Below, piece after piece: positions 25,615 through 34,543 of a stretch of DNA of 64,000 nucleotides (positions within the stretch are counted from its first letter, which is position 1; each line of letters opens with the position of its first letter). The DNA comes from Marinifilaceae bacterium (lineage in GTDB: Bacteria; Bacteroidota; Bacteroidia; Bacteroidales; Marinifilaceae). The DNA lies in contig JAFGYE010000023.1 of NCBI GenBank assembly GCA_016936255.1, positions 80,574-144,573 of the forward strand, in the 5' to 3' direction. The notes under the pieces were generated by a model that had not been told where the DNA came from, made no database searches, and saw only the letters and a list, made by a program, of their open reading frames with translations. Position numbers and translations under genes: made by a program.

Positions 25615-27621
25615 TTAATTCTTGCCAAGAATGGATATCGTTCCCCTGATTGGGCTTATTTTTTCTGAGTTAAAATCGATCAGGTAGTAGTAAGCACCAT
25701 CGGGCAGAATCGATCCGTTATAACTTCCTTTCCAATTATTTTGATAAGATTTGGCATGATAAATTTCTTGTCCGTAGATATTAAAGATGGATACCTCCGG
25801 AGGTTTTAAATCCGATTCGTATTGTATCCGCCATTCATCATTTATTCCGTCACCATTTGGAGTGAGTGCATTGCCGACAATAACATTTTCACCATTCTCC
25901 AAATGTATTTCGGTTAGTTGACCGGCATCCGAAGAGCGGCAATAATTTGCATCAACAACAAGTATTTGATAGGTTCCTGTTGGTAAATTGTCCAGCTCCA
26001 ATACATTTTGGTCGGTTGAGTAAGTGTCGCCGGGATCAATAATGAATTTGTATGGAGATGTTCCTTCAGTCGTACTAATTATGAGCTGTCCATCATTTGC
26101 ATAATGAACATCCTTGCTAAGGATTTGTAATTTCGGATTTTTATGAATCACAATTTCGGGTTTTGAGCCAATAAACTCATCTACACAATTGCCAATTGTT
26201 ATTTTGTAGCTGGATTGTTCATTGGGCAGAATTTCCTCAAAAGTAACTGCTTCCCCCGAACCGGTTATGGTGCCAATTTCCTCATTTCCATCGTGCAAAA
26301 TATATTCGATTCCTTCAATTGATGTGGGCAGTTCAATATCTACAGGTTCACCCAGGCAAATTTCTGAAGGAGTTACAAAACTTTCCAGTGAGAGTGGATT
26401 AATATCAAAAAGGTCAATTTGTTTACTGCTGCTTAAAATCATTTTATCAGTACAAACAGATTCATAGGCATAAACTTGATATTTGGTCGGCTTTGATGGT
26501 GTTAAAGAAGGAAAGGTGATTGTATTTCCATTGCCTATAATGTTTGCTTCCAGAAAATTACTTCCATCGTGAATTTGGTAATAAATGCCTTCTTCACTGT
26601 TCTCAATAGATAAAACAACTTCTTCGCCGACACATATTTTTTCACGACTTGCTATAAGTTCCCGATCTGTTTGTGGTGGGTTGTGTACGTCAACGTCCAC
26701 AGTATACCTAATATCTATTGGATTTATGCATTTGTTTCCCAGTGCTTCAATTCGATAAGTCGTTGAGGAAGACGGAATAGTTGGTTCAAAATTTATGTCC
26801 TCACTATTTCCAGTCAAAGGTGATCCAACTGGAGTGTCTCCGGCAAAAAGTTGATAACTCACAGCAGGGTCAGTTGGAGTCAAAGAAATTATTACCTCCT
26901 CATCTTTGCAGATAGTATGTTTGTTAATAGTTGGGTGTAAATGATCCTCTGGAGGAAGTCCAACCAAAACTTTAGCCGTTTGTTGAAGTATCGACGTAGA
27001 GATGCAGGTGTTATCCGTTGCAACGATATGATAAATTACAGATCGAAAAGGAGAGAATTCAGGAAAAGAAATGCTTGAATTGTTTCCCTGAATTGGGCTT
27101 TGTTGCATGTAAGTGCCATCATATAATTGGTAGCTAACACCTAATTGACTGGTGTTTAGTGAAATGGTCGTTTTTTCTCCTATGCAAATTTGATCTTCGG
27201 AAATGCTTACGTCAATATTATCAATTGGCTTGCTGATAACCTCGATGCTTACGGTTTGAGATAGGTTAATACTTTCTAAAGTTGAAGGATCCGCAGCAAC
27301 GACCTGGTAGGTGGTTGATTTGTCTGGAGTAATGGTAAAGTGAATTGTAGAGCCATTTCCTGCCTGTGGAACGCCAATGTTTGTATTTTCAGATTTAAGT
27401 TGATAGTTCACCCCAATTTCACTTGGTGTGATATGAATTTGAATAAGTTCTCCTTCACAGATGATTTCTTTATCGATAGTAACAGTTAGTGAATTATCTG
27501 GAATTGAAGTTAGCAGATTGAGATTGCCATGATGTAGTGAATATCCTTCATTTGGAAAGAATACTGACAGTAAAAAAATAATAAGTAAGATATATCGCAA
27601 TTGTTTGTAGATCTGGCTCAT
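25615..27621 (-). CDS. Repeat adhesin with T9SS type B sorting domain (gliding-associated C-terminal domain)
   Basis: A 668-aa secreted protein. Signal peptide (about 1-28), then five tandem Ig-like repeats of about 92 residues (about 43-500). Each has a conserved core: (D/E)xICxGExVxI, then a GVxYQLxxG strand, then SxTTYxVxA. A single SprB-type domain follows (about 500-575, DGQLIISTTEGTSPYKF), and finally the CHU_C/type B sorting domain (about 578-668, ALTPNGDGINDEWRI, VSIFNIYGQEIY). This sorting signal sends proteins through the type IX secretion system to the cell surface. It is the first gene of a two-gene operon with the PorP/SprF-OmpA fusion. It is probably an adhesin; the ligand is unknown. 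The core T9SS genes are not in this window. Confidence 0.9.
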   Translation of the reverse strand: MSQIYKQLRYILLIIFLLSVFFPNEGYSLHHGNLNLLTSIPDNSLTVTIDKEIICEGELIQIHITPSEIGVNYQLKSENTNIGVPQAGNGSTIHFTITPDKSTTYQVVAADPSTLESINLSQTVSIEVISKPIDNIDVSISEDQICIGEKTTISLNTSQLGVSYQLYDGTYMQQSPIQGNNSSISFPEFSPFRSVIYHIVATDNTCISTSILQQTAKVLVGLPPEDHLHPTINKHTICKDEEVIISLTPTDPAVSYQLFAGDTPVGSPLTGNSEDINFEPTIPSSSTTYRIEALGNKCINPIDIRYTVDVDVHNPPQTDRELIASREKICVGEEVVLSIENSEEGIYYQIHDGSNFLEANIIGNGNTITFPSLTPSKPTKYQVYAYESVCTDKMILSSSKQIDLFDINPLSLESFVTPSEICLGEPVDIELPTSIEGIEYILHDGNEEIGTITGSGEAVTFEEILPNEQSSYKITIGNCVDEFIGSKPEIVIHKNPKLQILSKDVHYANDGQLIISTTEGTSPYKFIIDPGDTYSTDQNVLELDNLPTGTYQILVVDANYCRSSDAGQLTEIHLENGENVIVGNALTPNGDGINDEWRIQYESDLKPPEVSIFNIYGQEIYHAKSYQNNWKGSYNGSILPDGAYYYLIDFNSEKISPIRGTISILGKN

Positions 27622-28069
27622 TATTCGTTTTTGATTAAGGTATGCTTATAATGTATTGTTGTTTTGTTTATATCTGTAAAAGGGGCATGTAAAATATGCT
27701 CTTTTACGAAATATTAACAATTTGAGATTGATGTTTTTGATATCTTAAGAAAATTGACACAAATCATTGGTTTCCAGTTCGTATATTTATGTGGTTGTAA
27801 ATCTTAGGAAACTCTTCTTATCTGATTTATGTTTACAAATTCTTCCGGATTGAATTTTTATTGTATTTGCATGACTATTAATCGGTTGTGTCGGATTGTA
27901 ATTCCCGCTGAGTTTTTTTTGACAGGAAGCAAAAAAATAATGATAAGTAAATGTTTTTTTAATGGCAAGGCGTTGAATTCAAAATTATTTGAATCTATGT
28001 GCAACAGAAGAAGTTCTCCCAATATATTTTTATACATTTGTTTGAACCATATTAAATAAGAGAGTAAAT
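27622..28069. other. Intergenic region between adhesin and dCMP deaminase genes
   Basis: About 450 bases between divergent genes, with no supported gene. A forward frame at 27829-28059 has no family features and overlaps the probable -7 box TACATTTG at 28033-28040, so it is not accepted. The region should hold promoters for both strands. Confidence 0.6.
28033..28040 (+). promoter_or_regulatory. Promoter -7 box (TACATTTG)
   Basis: A TAnnTTTG box 30 bases before the ATG of the dCMP deaminase gene. There is no clear TTTG at -33. Confidence 0.45.
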
Positions 28070-28525
28070 ATGCAAAATGCTAAACAGTTGGATTTGGACC
28101 AAAAACAAGATAAATTAGACAGGAGATATGTGAGGATGGCTTTAATTTGGGCTGAAAATTCGTACTGCGTAAGAAGACAGGTTGGAGCATTAATTGTAAA
28201 GAATCAAATGATTATATCTGATGGGTACAATGGAACGCCTTCTGGTTTTGAAAATGTTTGTGAGGATGAAAACTTCCAGACTAAGCCTTATGTTTTACAC
28301 GCAGAAGCAAATGCAATAACCAAAGTCGCAAAATCAAGTAACAGCAGTGAAAATGCAACACTCTATGTAACTGCGACTCCATGTATTGAGTGCGCAAAAT
28401 TAATAATTCAGGCTGGGATTGTCAGGGTAGTTTATTCTGAAGAATATCATAGTACGGATGGAAAAGATTTGCTGGAAAGAGCAGGGATTGAAGTGAAATA
28501 TGTAAATGTAAAAGAACCGATTTAA
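28070..28525 (+). CDS. Deoxycytidylate deaminase (dCMP deaminase)
   Basis: This 151-aa zinc enzyme converts dCMP to dUMP, feeding thymidylate synthesis. The deaminase motif is complete: HAE (His77, Glu79) and PCIEC (Cys105, Cys108), which bind zinc and activate water. The substrate-side segment VGALIVKNQMIISDGYNGTP matches the ComEB/dCMP deaminase group rather than cytidine or riboflavin deaminases. The S41 peptidase gene starts 10 bases after its stop, so the two share a transcript, a pairing often seen in Bacteroidota. Confidence 0.92.
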   Translation: MQNAKQLDLDQKQDKLDRRYVRMALIWAENSYCVRRQVGALIVKNQMIISDGYNGTPSGFENVCEDENFQTKPYVLHAEANAITKVAKSSNSSENATLYVTATPCIECAKLIIQAGIVRVVYSEEYHSTDGKDLLERAGIEVKYVNVKEPI

Positions 28526-28535
28526 AATATTTTTC

Positions 28536-30140
28536 ATGGGAATTAATAACAAAAGAAGTACCATATTATTTCCAATACTTCTGGCATTTGCTGTAGTGTT
28601 TGGGATGATATTGAATTCCGTTTTTCAAAAAGGAACAGGTGTTGAGCCGGGCATTTTTAATTTACCTAGTTCAGGTAGTAAGTTGGATGTTGTGTTGGAT
28701 ATGATTGAGAAAGATTATGTGGATACGGTGTCTTCCGGAGAGTTGGTTGAAAAGGCTATTCCGGCTATATTGAAAGATCTGGATCCTCACACTGTATATA
28801 TTCCGGCTAAAGACCTGCAACGTGTAAACGAAGATTTGAAAGGTAATTTTGGCGGAATTGGAGTTCAGTTCATTCGCTATAAGGATACTGTTGCTATTGT
28901 ACGGGTTATTCCTGGTGGACCGTCAGAAATTGCAGGTATAAAAGCAGGTGATAGAATTGTTATGGTAGATGATTCGCTGGTTGCCGGCATTAAAATGTCG
29001 GATAATGATATTATTGATCGTTTGAAAGGACCGAAAGGAACTCCTGTTAAAATTGGAATTTATCGAAGAGGCGAGAAAACAATCATCGATAAAGAATTAT
29101 TGAGAGGATCTATACCTGTAGCTAGTGTTGATGTTGCTTATATGCTGTCGGACTCAATTGGATATATAAAAGTCAGTCGGTTTGCAGCCACTACTTATTT
29201 TGAGTTTTCCGAAGGATTACAGAAATTGTCAGCTCAAGGAATGAAAAAGCTGATTGTTGATTTGCGGGGGAATACAGGCGGGTATCTTTCCGAAGCGACA
29301 AACATGATCAATGAGTTTCTGACTGAAGGTAAAATGATAGTATATACGCAGGGTAAATCTCAGCCTAAAGCGGATTACATGTCAAACGGAAACGGGCAGT
29401 TTCAGGATCTTCCTTTAATGGTTTTAATTGATGAGGCTTCTGCTTCTGCGAGTGAGATTTTTGCAGGGGCTATTCAGGATAACGACAGAGGTAAAATTGT
29501 TGGACGCAGATCATTTGGAAAAGGATTGGTGCAGGAACAGAGAAGTCTTCCCGATGGATCAGCCCTAAGATTAACCGTTGCCAGATATTATACTCCAACC
29601 GGCAGGTGCATTCAGAAATCATACGAGAATGGCAAAGATGATTATTACAATGATTTAAATCATCGCTTTTTGCATGGTGAATTTGAGAAACAAGATTCGA
29701 TCCATTTTGATGATTCATTAAAGTTTGAAACTCCGGGAGGGAACATTGTTTATGGTGGCGGAGGTATAATGCCTGATGTATTCATTCCTGTTGATACTTC
29801 TGGTTATTCAAATTATTTTAGAGAATTAAGAGGCAAAGGGATAATTTATCAGTATGCATTTTCTTTTGTTGACGATCATCGTTCGGAAATGTTGGAATTG
29901 AAAGATTATAAGTCTGTGCTTAAATTTATAAATCATCAGTCAGTGGTTAAAGAATTGGTTGCTTACGCTAAAAAGGAAGGGGTAAAACCAGACCCTCACG
30001 GCCTGGCTCAATCGTTAAATGTAATTGAGATTCAGTTGAAGGCCTATATTGCAAGAGATGTAATTGACGATGAAGGTTTTTATCCAATTATTAAAGATCT
30101 TGATAAAACCTTACTTGAAGCTGAAGTTTTGTTTAAGTAG
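28536..30140 (+). CDS. S41-family C-terminal processing peptidase
   Basis: A 534-aa periplasmic or membrane-anchored serine protease of the CtpA/Prc group. One N-terminal hydrophobic helix (about 8-28) acts as anchor. A PDZ domain follows (about 95-175, FGGIGVQFIRYKD and GDRIVMVDD), then the S41 catalytic domain (about 195-370). The catalytic Ser lies in ASASASEI (about 300-306) and the general-base Lys in RRSFGKGLVQ (near 328). These enzymes trim the C-termini of envelope proteins. The C-terminal extension (about 400-534) is typical of Bacteroidota members. It follows the dCMP deaminase gene by 10 bases and ends at a clear terminator. Confidence 0.92.
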   Translation: MGINNKRSTILFPILLAFAVVFGMILNSVFQKGTGVEPGIFNLPSSGSKLDVVLDMIEKDYVDTVSSGELVEKAIPAILKDLDPHTVYIPAKDLQRVNEDLKGNFGGIGVQFIRYKDTVAIVRVIPGGPSEIAGIKAGDRIVMVDDSLVAGIKMSDNDIIDRLKGPKGTPVKIGIYRRGEKTIIDKELLRGSIPVASVDVAYMLSDSIGYIKVSRFAATTYFEFSEGLQKLSAQGMKKLIVDLRGNTGGYLSEATNMINEFLTEGKMIVYTQGKSQPKADYMSNGNGQFQDLPLMVLIDEASASASEIFAGAIQDNDRGKIVGRRSFGKGLVQEQRSLPDGSALRLTVARYYTPTGRCIQKSYENGKDDYYNDLNHRFLHGEFEKQDSIHFDDSLKFETPGGNIVYGGGGIMPDVFIPVDTSGYSNYFRELRGKGIIYQYAFSFVDDHRSEMLELKDYKSVLKFINHQSVVKELVAYAKKEGVKPDPHGLAQSLNVIEIQLKAYIARDVIDDEGFYPIIKDLDKTLLEAEVLFK

Positions 30141-30165
30141 TTTTTCAAAAAATATATTTCATGGG

Positions 30166-30193
30166 AAGGCCCGCATTTTGCGGGTCTTTTTTT
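30166..30193 (+). terminator. Intrinsic terminator after S41 peptidase gene
   Basis: AAGGCCCGCA (30166-30175) pairs with TGCGGGTCTT (30179-30188) with one G-T pair and a 3-base loop, followed by a T-run. Confidence 0.88.
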
Positions 30194-30302
30194 ATTTCTG
30201 ATAGGGTGGTTTAAACTTTTTTGAAAACAAATGGTCTAAAAGCCGAAATCGATTTACAATAGTTGTATAAATGAATTTGATAATACAATAAAACGAAACA
30301 AC

Positions 30303-31193
30303 ATGAAACATATAAAGAAAAACATTGCAGTAATTGGAGTCGTAGGTTTGTTGATGTGTACAGGATTAAATCTGAATGCTCAAAGAAATATGCATTTGAA
30401 TAAGGATTTTCACAAAGGAACCGGGTATAGCGATCAGCAAAAAGAGCAAATTAAAAAGTCTAAAATTGAATTTGCCAAGGCAACAAAGGATTTGAAAAAT
30501 GAATTGAATGAACTTCGCGCTCGGCAAAACACATTGATGTCGGCGGATAAGCCTGATTTGAAAGCTATTTACGCCAATATTGATAAAGCATCTGATTTAA
30601 AAAATCGCCTGAAAAAAGAACAGTTTGCTGTGAAGATGAATGTAAAATCTGTGCTTACTGATGAGCAGAAGGAAATGATGTTGGATTGTCCAATGGGAAA
30701 ACAAGGTTTGAGACAAGGTAGAAAAGGCAGGATGCCAAACGGGCAGGGTCGAATGTATAGAGATGATATGTGCAATAAAGGTGGTATGGCACAAGGACAA
30801 GGATTTGGAAATGGGCAGAGGTTTGGACATAAAGGAATGCAGCAGGCTTGTAAAAATAGCAATTGGATGAATCTTTCGGACGAGCAAAAGGTGCAGATGA
30901 AAGATCTTCGTATTGCTCATTTGAAAGAATCAAAAGATTTACGAGATGAGGCGGAAATATTGCAGTTAAAGCAAAAGCAAAACATGTTTTCTGAAAATAT
31001 TGATGAGGAAATGATTGTGGAAAATATGGATCGCTTATCAAGAATTCAGAATAAATTAGCAAAGATGAAAGTGGATCACAATATGGCGGTTCGCAAACTT
31101 TTAACCGAAGATCAGTTGACTCTGTTTTTAAGTCATTCCGGAAGGGGACAAGGTTTTAGGAATGGAAACGGACATAGATGCTTTAATTATTAG
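30303..31193 (+). CDS. Duplicated Spy/CpxP-like periplasmic protein with Gly/Met-rich linker
   Basis: A 296-aa secreted protein. The signal peptide (about 1-27) ends at LNAQR. Two helical Spy-like halves follow. The first has YSDQQKEQIKKSKIEFAKA and SVLTDEQKEMM (about 38-125). The second has LSDEQKVQMKDLRIAHLKE and KLLTEDQLTLFLSH (about 195-280). LTxxQ-type motifs mark the Spy/CpxP/ZraP group of periplasmic chaperones and metal-stress proteins. Between the halves lies a linker rich in Gly, Gln, Met, Arg and Phe (about 130-185), with two Cys, and the end reads GHRCFNY. Such a linker could bind metal, but that is inference. The gene stands alone between two terminators. Confidence 0.8.
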   Translation: MKHIKKNIAVIGVVGLLMCTGLNLNAQRNMHLNKDFHKGTGYSDQQKEQIKKSKIEFAKATKDLKNELNELRARQNTLMSADKPDLKAIYANIDKASDLKNRLKKEQFAVKMNVKSVLTDEQKEMMLDCPMGKQGLRQGRKGRMPNGQGRMYRDDMCNKGGMAQGQGFGNGQRFGHKGMQQACKNSNWMNLSDEQKVQMKDLRIAHLKESKDLRDEAEILQLKQKQNMFSENIDEEMIVENMDRLSRIQNKLAKMKVDHNMAVRKLLTEDQLTLFLSHSGRGQGFRNGNGHRCFNY

Positions 31194-31197
31194 ATTT

Positions 31198-31244
31198 CAT
31201 AGATTTGTGATTAGGGGCTCCAATTAATTTGGAGCCCCTTTTTT
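31198..31244 (+). terminator. Intrinsic terminator after the Spy-like gene
   Basis: GGGGCTCCAA (31214-31223) pairs with TTGGAGCCCC (31229-31238), loop TTAAT, then TTTTTT. It is preceded by CATAGATTTGTGATTAGG, a variant of the CATAGATTA module near 23050 and 23240. Confidence 0.92.
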
Positions 31245-31312
31245 GTAAAATAAATTTTTATGTAATTCCGTATTCATTTTTGTAGTATCTTATGAGCCCA
31301 AAAAAAATAAAA

Positions 31313-33049
31313 ATGAAAAGATTCTATATTTATTTCCTGTTTTTTACAGCCATTATTCTTTGTTCCTGCAATGGACATAAAGCAGAACATGTTAAGGTAA
31401 AAGTTCTTGGAACAAGCGATGTTCACGGAGCCCTTTTTCCGTACGATTTGGTTGGTGATAAAGAGACTTCTTCTTCTCTTGCCCAGATATTTTATTATGT
31501 GGATCAGGAACGAAAGATAGGCGATTCGGAAGTTATTTTACTTGATAACGGCGATATCCTTCAAGGCGATCCTTTGGTTTACTATTCAAATTTTGAGAAG
31601 ACTGAAACCAAACATATTTGCGCTGAAGTAATGAATTTTATGCAGTACGATGCGGCAACGGTTGGAAATCATGACATCGAACCAGGTCATGAGGTTTACG
31701 ATAGATTGGTGAAAGAATATCAGTTTCCCTGGATGGTTGCCAATGCGGTTCGCAATTCAGATGGCAAACCTTACTTTCAACCTTATTCTGTAATTGATAA
31801 GAAAGGTGTTAAGATTGTTGTTTTGGGTTTAATAACTCCGGCAATTCCGAAATGGCTGCCTGAAAAAATTTGGTCGGGTATGCATTTCGAGCCCATGATT
31901 GAGTCGGCGCAGAAATGGATTAAAATTATTCAGGAAAAAGAGAATCCTGATTTTGTGATTGGTTTGTTTCATTCCGGAGCGGGAGAAGAACATGAGAAGG
32001 ATCAGATAAATCCAGAAAATGCATCCATATTAGTTGCGCAGAAAGTTTCGGGTATTGATATGGTTATTTGCGGACACGATCATCAGGAGAATATTCTTTG
32101 GGTCGAAAATCCTGACAAGGAGAAAGTTTTGGTGATAAATCCGCAAAGCAGAGCTCATTTTCTGGCTGAAGTTGAGGTCGTTTTTGGCTGGAATCAGGAA
32201 ATAAAAACGTATCAGAAAACTCTGAATCCAAAATTAATTGAGGTTCGGAATTTACCGGCATCGAAAGAATACATTGATCGTTTTCAACCATTGTTTGATG
32301 AGGTGAAAAGTTACGTTTCCAGGCCGGTTGGGACTTTTAAGCACAGTATTTCTACAAAAGATGCCATGTTTGGTGATTCTCCTTTTATTGATTTGGTGCA
32401 GAATATTCAGTTGGATTTGGCTGATGCCGATATTTCTTTTGCATCACCACTTTCTTTCAATGCAATTATTGATTCGGGAGAACTTCAGGTGCGCGATTTA
32501 TTTAATTTATATCGGTTTGAAAATTTGCTGTATACTATGAATCTTACAGGAAAGGAGATTCATGGATTTTTGGAATTCAGTTATAAAGACTGGTTTCAGC
32601 AGATGGAAAAATCCAGTGATCCCATGCTATTTATTGAAACTACTGAAAAAGGCAGCAGGCTTAGTACGATGTTTTTTAATTACAGCTCAGCCGAAGGAAT
32701 CGATTATGTAGTAGATTTGAGAAAACCATATGGAGAAAGAATAACTATTTTGCAAATGACCAATGGTGATGCGTTCAATGAGGCCAAAATGTATCGTGTG
32801 GCTTTGAATTCTTACCGTGGAAATGGAGGCGGAAATCACTTAACCGAAGGTGCCGGACTCACAAAAGAAGAGTTGACCACTCGTTTGATTAACTCTACCA
32901 CCAAAGATTTACGTTACTATTTAATGAAATGGATTGAGGAAAAAGGAACTGTTGATATTCAATGCAACCACAACTGGAAAGTGATTCCTGAAGATTGGCA
33001 TGCCGAAGCATCAAAACGAGAATATGAGTTGCTTTATGGAGAGAAATAA
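31313..33049 (+). CDS. 5'-nucleotidase/2',3'-cyclic phosphodiesterase-type lipoprotein
   Basis: A 578-aa bifunctional metallophosphoesterase and 5'-nucleotidase. The signal peptide ends at LCSC, so it is a lipoprotein. Start ATG 31313 opens the signal peptide; an upstream in-frame ATG at 31292 lies at the probable transcription start and is less likely. All metal ligand motifs are present: TSDVHG, DNGDILQGDP, GNHDIEPGH, GLFHSG and GHDHQEN (about 30-265). The C-terminal 5'-nucleotidase domain (about 330-550) carries the GNGGGNHL substrate loop. It would release nucleosides and phosphate from extracellular nucleotides. The gene is monocistronic. Confidence 0.9.
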   Translation: MKRFYIYFLFFTAIILCSCNGHKAEHVKVKVLGTSDVHGALFPYDLVGDKETSSSLAQIFYYVDQERKIGDSEVILLDNGDILQGDPLVYYSNFEKTETKHICAEVMNFMQYDAATVGNHDIEPGHEVYDRLVKEYQFPWMVANAVRNSDGKPYFQPYSVIDKKGVKIVVLGLITPAIPKWLPEKIWSGMHFEPMIESAQKWIKIIQEKENPDFVIGLFHSGAGEEHEKDQINPENASILVAQKVSGIDMVICGHDHQENILWVENPDKEKVLVINPQSRAHFLAEVEVVFGWNQEIKTYQKTLNPKLIEVRNLPASKEYIDRFQPLFDEVKSYVSRPVGTFKHSISTKDAMFGDSPFIDLVQNIQLDLADADISFASPLSFNAIIDSGELQVRDLFNLYRFENLLYTMNLTGKEIHGFLEFSYKDWFQQMEKSSDPMLFIETTEKGSRLSTMFFNYSSAEGIDYVVDLRKPYGERITILQMTNGDAFNEAKMYRVALNSYRGNGGGNHLTEGAGLTKEELTTRLINSTTKDLRYYLMKWIEEKGTVDIQCNHNWKVIPEDWHAEASKREYELLYGEK

Positions 33050-33059
33050 AATTTAACCA

Positions 33060-33237
33060 CTTAGTAAACTCAAAGTATAACACAAAGTACCACGAAGGAA
33101 ATATAAACTTTCCTGTGGTGCTTTTTTCTATTCTAAGAACTGCTGTCTGATTAAAATCCAAATGATTGAGTCAGCTTAAACTTAAGAGACTTTGTGTTCT
33201 TTGTGAAAAAACTTCGTGTTGCCTTTGTGGTTAAATC
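33060..33237. repeat. Paired CACAAAG/CACGAAG-type intergenic repeats with hairpin
   Basis: The left end reads TTTAACCACTTAG then CACAAAGTACCACGAAGG. The right end, on the other strand, reads TTTAACCACAAAGGCAACACG then AAG and CACAAAG. The two ends are an imperfect inverted pair. A hairpin between (AGGAAA with TTTCCT, flanked by ACCAC with GTGGT, about 33089-33120) is followed by CTTTTTT and probably terminates the nucleotidase transcript. CACGAAG-type repeats are common intergenic sequences in several phyla. Confidence 0.6.
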
Positions 33238-34027
33238 AGCATTCATAAATAATCCGAAAAACTTCCCTCAGACATTCCTGTCGTTGTTCAATAAAGCCCA
33301 TATGTCCTGACGTTTGAAGAACAAAAGGAGTTAAACCGTTTTCTCTGGCAATTTCACCGGCAATTTTCAAAGGAATAAAATTATCTTCTTTGCCCATCAT
33401 GCTCACCTTTGGCATGTCTAAACTTTTCAAAACATGATTACGGTCTGGTCGGTTCATCATGGCTTCTAAGGCAGCAATAATTCCATGATCGGGAGTTTTG
33501 CAGGCAATTTGTGTAACACGCTCTATTTCATGAGCAAATTTATCTAAATTCTTATTTGAGAACGTATTTGGGATGCTGGCTTTACAAATTTGCTCCTTTT
33601 TGCCTTGAATTACCAATTCTATTTCCCGTTTTCTATTTTTCTTCTTTTCTTCGGTATCAGCATTTGGCGAGGAATGGAATAAGCAGAAACTCTCGAGCTT
33701 CTCTTTGTATTTATCAGCGAAAGCCAGAGCCACATAACCACCCATTGAATGGCCAATGATATTGATTTTTTTGAGTTGAAGATGCAGTGCCAAGTCATTT
33801 ACAGCTTCTGCCATATCTTCCACGCTGCAGGATTTTATTTTTAAATCAGATAATCCATGTCCGGGTAAATCGATTGTAATTACCCGGGCTAATCTGGAAA
33901 GATCATTTGCGAACGTTTCAAAGGTTTCCAGAGATTCCAAATATCCATGTAGTAACAGTACTGTGTTTCCTTTTCCTTTGTCCCGGTATCGAAGGTTGTA
34001 GTTTTTAAGTTGTAAAAATTGATCCAT
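33236..34027 (-). CDS. Alpha/beta-fold hydrolase
   Basis: A 263-aa cytoplasmic hydrolase. The oxyanion segment LLLHGYLESLETFE, the nucleophile elbow GHSMGGYVA (Ser near residue 94), a late Asp (MGKEDNFIP) and the His in SGHMGFIEQ form a complete catalytic set. A basic, helical cap (about 120-165, KKKNRKREIELVIQGKKEQ) covers the site. The family includes esterases, lipases and haloalkane dehalogenases, and the substrate cannot be told from the sequence. The gene is monocistronic and converges with the nucleotidase gene. Confidence 0.88.
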   Translation of the reverse strand: MDQFLQLKNYNLRYRDKGKGNTVLLLHGYLESLETFETFANDLSRLARVITIDLPGHGLSDLKIKSCSVEDMAEAVNDLALHLQLKKINIIGHSMGGYVALAFADKYKEKLESFCLFHSSPNADTEEKKKNRKREIELVIQGKKEQICKASIPNTFSNKNLDKFAHEIERVTQIACKTPDHGIIAALEAMMNRPDRNHVLKSLDMPKVSMMGKEDNFIPLKIAGEIARENGLTPFVLQTSGHMGFIEQRQECLREVFRIIYEC

Positions 34028-34066
34028 GTTTTTTGAACGTATATTTTAATTTTTATGACCTCTAAA

Positions 34067-34080
34067 TCCTCTATAGAGGA
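34067..34080. repeat. 14-bp perfect palindrome TCCTCTATAGAGGA
   Basis: A perfect 14-bp palindrome just upstream of the alpha/beta hydrolase gene. About 50 bases further on, GACCCTAAAGGTG looks like a decayed second copy. CCTCTATAGAGG- and CCCCTAAAGGGG-type palindromes recur between genes in Bacteroidota. Confidence 0.5.
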
Positions 34081-34412
34081 GCTTGAAGTTTGCGTTTGGT
34101 GCAAATTTTAGAATTTTTCTCATTTTTTGACCCTAAAGGTGTTTGGAATTTTTAGATAGAAATTTCAACCCAACTTTCACCTCATACTTAAAAATCAAGT
34201 GTATTACTACAATCTAAAATCTAACCATCTGAACGAATCTGGGATTCTAAATTAAAACAATATCTCAAAACCTTGTTCTATAACATACAAATATTTGATA
34301 ACTTGCAAACTTTAGCGGAAAAACAATTAATGAATTAATTCTGTAATTGGTTTAAAATTAGAATTATATATAGATTTAAATCTCGAAATTTCTAATGAAC
34401 CTAAGAAATCGA

Positions 34413-34441
34413 TTTGTTGTAGAATCAGTCTAAATAATTTG
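34413..34441 (+). promoter_or_regulatory. Candidate promoter of the sdhCAB operon
   Basis: TTTG (34413-34416), an 18-base spacer, then TAATTTG (34435-34441). This is one base short of the TTTG / TAnnTTTG consensus. The leader to the sdhC ATG would be about 95 bases. Confidence 0.5.
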
Positions 34442-34543
34442 CACATGTTCCTAAATATCGTTTCATCACTCAGGAGCATTTACATTTGTCAATTAATATA
34501 GTAAAGCTTACAAAAAAAACAGTCTAATTAAATCTTTAAACTT

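Larger units (their letters stand above)
34028..34543. other. Long regulatory leader region before sdhC
   Basis: No gene is seen in these 516 bases. The segment holds the palindrome at 34067-34080 and the candidate sdh promoter at 34413-34441. Confidence 0.6.

Noticed and set aside
27829..28059. Forward frame of 76 codons before the dCMP deaminase gene
   Set aside because: It overlaps the probable -7 box at 28033-28040, is rich in Cys, Ile and Asn as expected of untranslated AT-rich DNA, and has no family features.
30569..31062. Several Pro/Cys/Phe-rich reverse frames in the Spy-like gene
   Set aside because: They are complements of the Gly/Met/Gln-rich coding sequence and have no support of their own.
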